From Geothrix paludis (GTDB lineage Bacteria > Acidobacteriota > Holophagae > Holophagales > Holophagaceae), in the NCBI RefSeq assembly GCF_022808815.1, contig NZ_JAKZLC010000001.1, positions 1 to 64,000 of the forward strand: 64,000 bases of DNA, given 5' to 3'. The notes beneath the pieces were generated by a model that saw only the letters and a program-made list of their open reading frames with translations, had not been told where the DNA came from and did no database searches. Made by a program: the position numbers and the translations under genes. Positions 58,354 to 64,000 of this stretch are shown here, one piece after another. Positions within the stretch are counted from its first letter, which is position 1; each line of letters opens with the position of its first letter.

Positions 58354-61300
58354 CTAGGTGTGGCAGGCGTCGCAGCCGGAGACGGCCAGCAGCTTCGGGC
58401 TCTTGGAGAAGTGGGGCTGGTGGCAGGAGAGGCAGGTGAGGGGCTTGCCGGTGGCCTTGACAGTGCGGCCTGAGGTCGGATGGTTGGCCACCGGGTGGCC
58501 AGCCTTCTTGTCCTTGTGGCAGTTCAGGCAGAGGGTCTGGACCTCGCCGCGGGGGAAGCCCTTGGCGTCGCCGCCGTGGGCTGTGTGGCAGGTGGCGCAG
58601 AGGCCGTCCATTACGGGCTTGTGCTTCGAGACCGCCTTGTTGGCTTCGTCCCGCAGGCCGTCGTGGCACTGGAGGCAAAGGTCCTTGGGGTTGCCGGCCA
58701 GGAGGGAGGGCCGGGTGGAGGCGTGGGGCGTATGGCAGGCGGTGCACTCGCCGTTGGCCACCGGGGGATGGGGGAAGGCCTTCTTGGCGGCCGTGGCCAC
58801 GCCGTCATGGCAGTTGAAGCAGAGGCCAGGCATGGCTTCGTTGGTCGCGAAGGGCTTGGGCGCGGCGCTGTCCGCATGGCAGGTGCTGCAGTCGCCCGCG
58901 GCCACCGGCGGGTGGGCGGTGGCCTTGAGCATGCCGTCGTTGTTCGAGCCGTGAGGGTCGTGGCAGGTGGCGCAGTCCTTGGCGGACACGGGGTAGCCCT
59001 TGTGGGCCTTCTTCAGGTCCCCGGCGTCGTGGCAGCTGACGCACAGCTCCTCCATGGGCTGGAGGAGGCCCTTGGCCAGCTTGCCCGTGTGGACGGCGTG
59101 GCAGCTGAGGCACTCGCCGGAGGCGGCGGGCTGGTGGGCGTGCTTCGACTTCACCGCCGCGGCGATGGAGGTGTGGCATCCCAGGCACAGGTCCAGGGGC
59201 TTCTGGCGAAGCAGGTGCTGGGCCTCGGTCTGGTGGGGCGCGTGGCAGTCTCGACAGCTGCTGTCCAGATAGGGCTTGTGCCCCCAGCCGCCCTTGGGCG
59301 CCTCGGCCTTCTCGTGGCAGGTGAGGCAGACCTGGCTGCCGGGCTTCTCCAGCAGGGCTTCGGTCTTGGAGGCGTGGGGACGGTGGCAGGACAGGCACTC
59401 GCCGCCCTTGAAGGGCTGGTGCTGGGTGGCGCCGGCCTTGGGCTCCAGGTCCGCGTGGCAGGTGCGGCAGAGCTGGGGCACGGGCTGGTCCAGGCGGGGC
59501 GTGCCCGCCGGGAGCTTGGCGCCGGGGGCCGGGGAGGCATGGCAGTTGGCGCAGTTCTCCAGGAAGGGCGGGTGGGCGCCCTTGAGGATCAGGCCCTTCT
59601 TCGTCGAAGTGTGAGGCTCGTGGCAGCCCAGGCAGTCCACCTTCGCCAGCGAGCTGGTGAGGTGCTTGCGGCCCAGGGCTTCGTCCGCAAGGTCATGGCA
59701 GGTCGCGCAGGTCTCCTGGATCCGGGGGGAGGCTAGCAGGGCCAGCCCGTCGCCGGAGTGGGGGCTGTGGCAGCTGCTGCACTGGCCGTCGTTCACGGGG
59801 GAGTGCACGACCTGGAACTTGTCCTTGCGGGTGTGGCAGGTGTAGCAGCCTTCGGGCTGGTCCCGCTTCAGGAACTTGGCCTGATCGCCGCCGTGTGGAT
59901 CGTGGCAGGCGAGGCAGCCGCGCTTTCCGGTGGCGGGCTGGTGTTTCACATCGCCCTTCATCAGGCCGGCATGGCAGGCGGTGCAGAGCTTGTCGGTGTC
60001 GTCCTTCACGAGCTTCGCGAGCGCGCCGCCGTGGGGTGTGTGGCAGGCGCTGCACTGGCCGTTCTTCACAGGAGCGTGGAGCACCTTGCGCTTCACGATC
60101 TTCTCGTGGCAGGCGCCGCATGCGGCCAGCTCGCCGCCTTTGATGAGCTTGGCGGAAGCTGAGGCGTGGGGCGTGTGGCAGGCGAGGCACTGGCCCTTCT
60201 TCGCCGGGGCATGGAGGACCTCACCCTTCGCCACGCCGGTGTGGCAGGTGGCGCAGAGCGTCTCGCCGGCCTGCTTGAGAACCGGGGGGGTGGCGGTGGC
60301 GTGGGCCCCGTGGCAGACGAGGCAGTCACCCTGGGCGGCCGGCGCGTGCTGGCTCTTGCCCTTGACGAGGTCCTCGTGGCAGGTGAGGCACAGCTGCTTC
60401 GCGGGCGCGGTGAGGAGGGCCTTTTCCTTCGAGTCGTGGGGCCGGTGGCAGTCCATGCAGGCGCCATCCCGGAAGGGTGGATGCAGGGACTTCCCCTTGG
60501 CGAGGTCCGTGTGGCAGCCGGCGCACAGCTCTTGGGGCGGGGCCGTGAGGAGGCCCTTGGCGTCCCCGGCATGGGGCCGGTGGCAGGTGAGACACTTCCC
60601 ATCCTTCGCCGGCTGGTGCTGCACGCCGGGGCCGGGCAGGGGGCCGTGGCAGTCGAGGCACAGCTCTGTTACGGGCTTCGCCAGCTTCACGGCACCGCCG
60701 GCGGCGGGCGCATGGCAGTCGGCGCAGGAACCCGGCGCGAAAGGGGCGTGCTGACGGTCGCGCAGGAGGCCCTTGGCCGCGCCGCCGTGGGGGTTGTGGC
60801 AGGTGGCGCAGGCCTCCGCCTTCAGTGGGAAGCCACCGTGGGTCTTCGAGAGGCCGGCCACGTCGTGGCAGGTATCGCACTGACCCGGGACGCCCGCCTT
60901 GAGGAGGCTGCGCGTGGCCGAGGGATGGGGCTGGTGGCAGGCCAGGCAGTCGTCCGTGGCCGGATGGGGATGGGCCGACGTGGTGCGGGTCTTGATGTCG
61001 GCGTGGCAGGAGAGGCACAGTTCCTGGGTGTCCTTCCGGAGCAGGCGCTTCCGTCCCGTGTCGTGGGCGCCGTGGCAGGCGCCGCACTCGCCCTTGGATT
61101 CGAAGCGGTGCGCTGGGCGCTCATTGGCGGTCTGCTTGAACCCCTTGTGGCAGATGGCACAGAGCGCCCGGCCCCCGCCCTCGTGGAGGAGGTTGACGTT
61201 CGCCGCGCCGTGGGGCTTGTGGCACCACTGGCACTTCCCGTCGAGCAGGGGCTTGTGGGCCGTGGTGGGAGAGGCGGCCTGACGGACCTTGGGATGGCAA

Positions 61301-61398
61301 TCCTGGCAGGTTCGGGGCGTGTCCGCGGCCCGGCAGGGTACGAGGCCTGCCAGCAGGGCGAGCAGAAGGAAAGCGAGGGTCCGGCGTGGAGGGGTCAT
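58354..61398 (-). CDS. 42-heme c-type cytochrome
   Basis: 1014 residues, exported (RTLAFLLLALLAGLVPCRA). I count 42 CxxCH haem sites, one per 24 residues, evenly spread from CQDCH near residue 32 to the last CDACH close to the C-terminus. About every second site is followed by a PH or AH (CxxCHxPH, as in CQWCHKPH, CLTCHRPH, CSACHTPH), so nearly each haem has a nearby His partner. The core of the protein is built from a repeating pair of sites spaced by charged, Lys-rich linkers, indicating tandem duplication of a two-haem unit. No other domain is visible. Start at 61398, since the signal peptide begins there; the frame is open farther upstream. Probably periplasmic or surface, a long electron conduit. 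Confidence 0.95.
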   Translation of the reverse strand: MTPPRRTLAFLLLALLAGLVPCRAADTPRTCQDCHPKVRQAASPTTAHKPLLDGKCQWCHKPHGAANVNLLHEGGGRALCAICHKGFKQTANERPAHRFESKGECGACHGAHDTGRKRLLRKDTQELCLSCHADIKTRTTSAHPHPATDDCLACHQPHPSATRSLLKAGVPGQCDTCHDVAGLSKTHGGFPLKAEACATCHNPHGGAAKGLLRDRQHAPFAPGSCADCHAPAAGGAVKLAKPVTELCLDCHGPLPGPGVQHQPAKDGKCLTCHRPHAGDAKGLLTAPPQELCAGCHTDLAKGKSLHPPFRDGACMDCHRPHDSKEKALLTAPAKQLCLTCHEDLVKGKSQHAPAAQGDCLVCHGAHATATPPVLKQAGETLCATCHTGVAKGEVLHAPAKKGQCLACHTPHASASAKLIKGGELAACGACHEKIVKRKVLHAPVKNGQCSACHTPHGGALAKLVKDDTDKLCTACHAGLMKGDVKHQPATGKRGCLACHDPHGGDQAKFLKRDQPEGCYTCHTRKDKFQVVHSPVNDGQCSSCHSPHSGDGLALLASPRIQETCATCHDLADEALGRKHLTSSLAKVDCLGCHEPHTSTKKGLILKGAHPPFLENCANCHASPAPGAKLPAGTPRLDQPVPQLCRTCHADLEPKAGATQHQPFKGGECLSCHRPHASKTEALLEKPGSQVCLTCHEKAEAPKGGWGHKPYLDSSCRDCHAPHQTEAQHLLRQKPLDLCLGCHTSIAAAVKSKHAHQPAASGECLSCHAVHTGKLAKGLLQPMEELCVSCHDAGDLKKAHKGYPVSAKDCATCHDPHGSNNDGMLKATAHPPVAAGDCSTCHADSAAPKPFATNEAMPGLCFNCHDGVATAAKKAFPHPPVANGECTACHTPHASTRPSLLAGNPKDLCLQCHDGLRDEANKAVSKHKPVMDGLCATCHTAHGGDAKGFPRGEVQTLCLNCHKDKKAGHPVANHPTSGRTVKATGKPLTCLSCHQPHFSKSPKLLAVSGCDACHT

Positions 61399-61429
61399 GG
61401 CGTCGGCGGTCTCAGATGAGGAGCCCAGT

Positions 61430-61437
61430 GGGGGGGG
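61430..61437 (-). repeat. C8 tract in the leader of the 42-heme gene
   Basis: Eight G on the plus strand (C8 sense), 32 nt before the start codon, the same spacing as in the leftward NHL gene. Confidence 0.8.
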
Positions 61438-61450
61438 ATGGGCATACCTC

Positions 61451-61478
61451 ATCTTAGAGTCATCTTTGTGCTGTCCAA
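61451..61478 (-). promoter_or_regulatory. possible promoter of the 42-heme gene
   Basis: On the minus strand TTGGAC, 16 bp and TAAGAT resemble -35 and -10 elements. A start about 45 nt before the codon would place the C8 tract in the leader. Weak match. Confidence 0.3.
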
Positions 61479-61849
61479 GATCTCCTGATGGCCTTCCGCA
61501 GAGGTATCGCGCATGAAAAGGCGTCTGGATTAGGTTATTTCCGGCGTGATCGGCGGAGGGACGGTCAAGATCTGCTGGAGGATCGGCTTGGATCGATCAT
61601 GAGTTGGTCACGGGATTGTCCGAGCCCAGATCTCGATGCATCAGGTTTCCGTAGACAACATTCCCACAGACCTCTCCCGGCGTCGGCGCGGCGCGGTCTA
61701 CTCCTGCGGTCTGGCCCGGTGCCCCACGTTCCACACCGGGTGATGCGTGTCACGAATCGCCCAGGCTCCTCGTTGGGACACGGCGCCCCCCGAGCGCCCA
61801 GGCTCCGTGTTCCTGTGGTGAGGCTTTCATCATGGAACGCGAATCGGCG
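61479..61849. other. 371-bp intergenic region without recognised gene
   Basis: Lies between the 42-heme gene and the dehydrogenase gene. Contains a 12-bp direct repeat CGCCCAGGCTCC (61758 and 61795) and no convincing coding frame, tRNA or riboswitch. It may hold a long leader or small RNA. Confidence 0.4.
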
Positions 61850-62905
61850 TCACACCGCGTCGGCGATGGCCTTGCCCATGTCGGAGGTGCTGGCCTTGCC
61901 GCCCATGTCGGGGGTACGGGGGCCTGTGGCCAGGACCTTTTCGATGGCGGCCACAACGGAGGCGGCGGCTTCGGGGCAGCCGAGGTGGTCCAGCATCATG
62001 GCCCCGGCCCAGATCTGGCCCACGGGGTTGGCGATGCCCTTGCCGTAGATGTCCGGAGCGGAGCCGTGGACGGGCTCGAACATGGAGGGGAATTCCCGCT
62101 CGGGATTGAGGTTCGCGCTGGGAGCGATGGCGATGGTGCCCGTGCAGCCGGGGCCGAGGTCCGAGAGGATGTCGCCGAAGAGGTTGGAGCCCACCACCAC
62201 GTCGAACCAGTGCGGGTTGCGCACGAAGTGGGCGCAGAGGATGTCGATGTGGAACTGGTCCACCTTCACCTCGGGGTACTTCGCGCCCATGGCCTTCACT
62301 CGCTCGTCCCAGTAGGGCATGGTGATGGCGATGCCGTTGGATTTCGTGGCCGAGGTGAGGTGCTTCTTCGGGCGCTTCTGGGCCAGGTCGAAGGCGTACT
62401 TCAGGATGCGGTCCACGCCCTGGCGGGTGAAGACGGTCTGCTGGACGGCCATCTCCTGGTCGGTTCCTTCGTAGAGCCGGCCGCCGATGCTGGAGTACTC
62501 GCCCTCGTTGTTCTCCCTGACCACGATGAAGTCGATGTCACCTTCCTTGCGGCCCGCGAGGGGGCAGGGCACGCCGGGCATGAGCTTCACGGGGCGCACG
62601 TTGGCGTACTGCTTGAAGGCGCGCCGGATGGGGATGAGCAGGCCCCAGAGTGAGACGTGGTCGGGCACGCCGGGGAAGCCCACGGCGCCGAGGAAGATGG
62701 CGTCGTGGTGCCGGATCTGGTCGAGCCCGTTCTCGGGCATCATGCGGCCGGTCTGGAGGAAATACTCGCAGCTCCAGGGGAACTGATCCCATTGGAAGCG
62801 AAGGCCATGTTTCGCCGCGGCGGCCTCCAGCACCCGGATGCCTTCGGGCACCACTTCCTTGCCGATGCCATCACCAGGAATGACCGCGATCCTCAAGTCG
62901 CGCAT
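61850..62905 (-). CDS. tartrate / D-malate dehydrogenase (TtuC/DmlA family)
   Basis: 351 residues, member of the isopropylmalate/isocitrate dehydrogenase family. RIAVIPGDGIGKEVVPEGIR is the N-terminal dinucleotide motif; RPVKLMPGVPCPLAGRKEG, VVRENNEGEYSSIGGR and the metal site SNLFGDILSDLG with LTSATKSNGIAITMPYWDE (catalytic Lys and Tyr) match tartrate dehydrogenases rather than LeuB. NAD is the likely cofactor. The start has AGGAGC upstream. It is divergent from a DASS dicarboxylate transporter, suggesting uptake and oxidation of tartrate or malate. Confidence 0.88.
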   Translation of the reverse strand: MRDLRIAVIPGDGIGKEVVPEGIRVLEAAAAKHGLRFQWDQFPWSCEYFLQTGRMMPENGLDQIRHHDAIFLGAVGFPGVPDHVSLWGLLIPIRRAFKQYANVRPVKLMPGVPCPLAGRKEGDIDFIVVRENNEGEYSSIGGRLYEGTDQEMAVQQTVFTRQGVDRILKYAFDLAQKRPKKHLTSATKSNGIAITMPYWDERVKAMGAKYPEVKVDQFHIDILCAHFVRNPHWFDVVVGSNLFGDILSDLGPGCTGTIAIAPSANLNPEREFPSMFEPVHGSAPDIYGKGIANPVGQIWAGAMMLDHLGCPEAAASVVAAIEKVLATGPRTPDMGGKASTSDMGKAIADAV

Positions 62906-63052
62906 GGGGCGCTCCTGTGAAAAAGCTGCAAATGTATCTAATTGATGATGGTATGGGGCCGAAAGGCCGTGCAGATACCTCTTCACACTATGCGACTCAG
63001 GGGTAGACTACGCACCGAAATTCGACCCCCTTCCCACACATGGAGGCTCCTC

Positions 63053-64000
63053 ATGAGCCACGAACCCGTTTCAGGAACGGCCCCGGGCGGAGGCCTGTCT
63101 GGTTGGCAGGGTGCCAGGCCCATTCCGGCTTTGGCCACCCTGGCCCTCGGCCTGGTCTTGTACTTCGGGCTGCCTCAGATGGTGTCGGTGCCGGACGCCA
63201 AGCTCTTCACCGGCCAGCCCGCGGCTCCCAAGCCGGCCGCGGCGGCGCCCGCGAAACCTGCGGCCAAGCCCACAGCGCCCGTGACGGCGCCGGTCACCGC
63301 GCCGGCTCCCGCTCCGGCCAAGCCCTTGACCAAGGCCCAGCAGGAAGCCAAGGCGAAGGCGGAGGCGGAAGCCAAGGCCAAGGTCGAGGCTGAGGCCAAG
63401 GCCAAGGCGGAAGCTGAGGCGAAGGTGAAGGCCGAGGCGGATGCCAAGATCAAGGCCGACGCCGAGGCCAAGCGGAAGGCTGACTGGGTGAAGGGACTGC
63501 ACCTCTTCGCCATCTTCGTGAGCACCATCGTGGGGATCATCGTCAAGGCGCTGCCCATGGGCGCGGTGGCCATGGTCGGCATCGCGATCACGGCCCTGTC
63601 GGGCACCCTCGGCATCGCGGATTCCATCAGCGGGTTCTCCGATGTGACGATCTGGCTCATCGTCCTGGCCTTCTTCATCTCCCGGGGCTTCATCAAGACG
63701 GGGCTGGGCGCCCGCATCGCCTACAACTTCATGGCGCTGCTCGGCAAGCGCACGCTGGGCCTCAGCTACGGGCTGGCGGCCACGGACCTGGTGCTGGCCC
63801 CTGCCATCCCCAGCAACACGGCCCGCGGCGGCGGCATCGTCATGCCGGTCATGGCCTCGCTGGCCCGCGCCTATGGAAGCAACCCCGGTGATGGGAGCGC
63901 CCGCAGGATGGGCTCGTTCCTCACGCTCACGGCCTACCAGGTGAACTGCATCACCAGCGCCATGTTCCTCACGGCCATGGCGGCCAACCCCCTGGCGCAG
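63053..64000 (+). CDS. DASS-family anion/dicarboxylate transporter (partial, 3' end outside window)
   Basis: The first 316 codons are present and the frame is still open at the window edge. Residues about 24-45 form one helix; residues about 52-145 form a Pro/Ala linker and a long Lys/Ala/Glu coiled coil (repeats such as [17 protein letters not shown]) not typical for the family. Then come membrane helices with family motifs [60 protein letters not shown] and [17 protein letters not shown]. These match CitT/SodiT1-type 2-oxoglutarate/malate or citrate/succinate exchangers. GGAGGC lies upstream of the ATG at 63053. Confidence 0.85.
   Translation, partial: MSHEPVSGTAPGGGLSGWQGARPIPALATLALGLVLYFGLPQMVSVPDAKLFTGQPAAPKPAAAAPAKPAAKPTAPVTAPVTAPAPAPAKPLTKAQQEAKAKAEAEAKAKVEAEAKAKAEAEAKVKAEADAKIKADAEAKRKADWVKGLHLFAIFVSTIVGIIVKALPMGAVAMVGIAITALSGTLGIADSISGFSDVTIWLIVLAFFISRGFIKTGLGARIAYNFMALLGKRTLGLSYGLAATDLVLAPAIPSNTARGGGIVMPVMASLARAYGSNPGDGSARRMGSFLTLTAYQVNCITSAMFLTAMAANPLAQ

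Noticed and set aside
61488-62048. 186-codon plus-strand frame upstream of the dehydrogenase
   Set aside because: No domain, no ribosome site, and its second half is antisense to the dehydrogenase gene.

Overview
The window is GC-rich bacterial chromosome (roughly two thirds G+C by eye) apart from one AT-richer island at about 23.1-26.0 kb. No single marker fixes the taxon. Many multiheme c-type cytochromes, a ResB/CcsA (System II) cytochrome maturation pair, pyruvate phosphate dikinase and the overall gene style suggest an Fe(III)/electrode-respiring member of Acidobacteriota class Holophagae (Geothrix-like). This is an inference, not a measurement.

Layout. 0-16 kb: the end of an rRNA operon (5S), then housekeeping genes: ppdK, ettA, a bacterial Dnmt2-like methyltransferase, a nucleosidase, comEC, a sigma54 response regulator, a pseudokinase-TonB fusion, rnhA, lysine 6-transaminase and moaE. 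16-21 kb: an ImuB/DnaE2 translesion mutagenesis pair split by a DUF4160/DUF2442-HTH toxin-antitoxin-like pair and flanked by short-repeat palindromic elements. 21-23 kb: DinB and NTF2-like small proteins. 23.1-26.05 kb: an integrase-less integron cassette array (CALIN) with four attC sites and mostly low-GC cassettes on the minus strand, one encoding a TIR-domain protein. 26-34 kb: secreted and regulatory proteins, including an MBG-repeat surface protein with four near-identical 234-bp repeats, an NlpC/P60 lipoprotein and a cold-shock protein. 34-42 kb: VOC protein, swivel-first aconitase-like enzyme, a MITE-like element, PAP2, DgkA, a striking YkuD-Mur ligase fusion, and MazG.

42-61.4 kb is the most remarkable part: an extracellular electron transfer locus. 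From a central regulatory gap (51.5-51.8 kb) two operons diverge. Leftwards run an NHL-repeat protein, a 13-heme cytochrome with a beta-repeat insert, ResB, a small lipoprotein, CcsA and then a radical SAM protein. Rightwards run a second NHL protein, a tetraheme cytochrome resembling the nanowire-forming OmcE type, an outer-membrane beta-barrel, an octaheme cytochrome and a double-parvulin foldase. Convergent to this lies a gene for a 42-heme cytochrome. Together they could encode periplasmic carriers, a trans-outer-membrane conduit, an extracellular cytochrome filament, and the haem-ligation and folding machinery for all of them. Three of the leaders contain an 8-10 nt C-tract 20-32 nt upstream of the start codon, which may be a shared expression switch.

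61.8-64 kb: a tartrate/D-malate dehydrogenase divergent from a DASS-family dicarboxylate transporter that runs off the window and carries an unusual Ala/Lys-rich coiled-coil insert.
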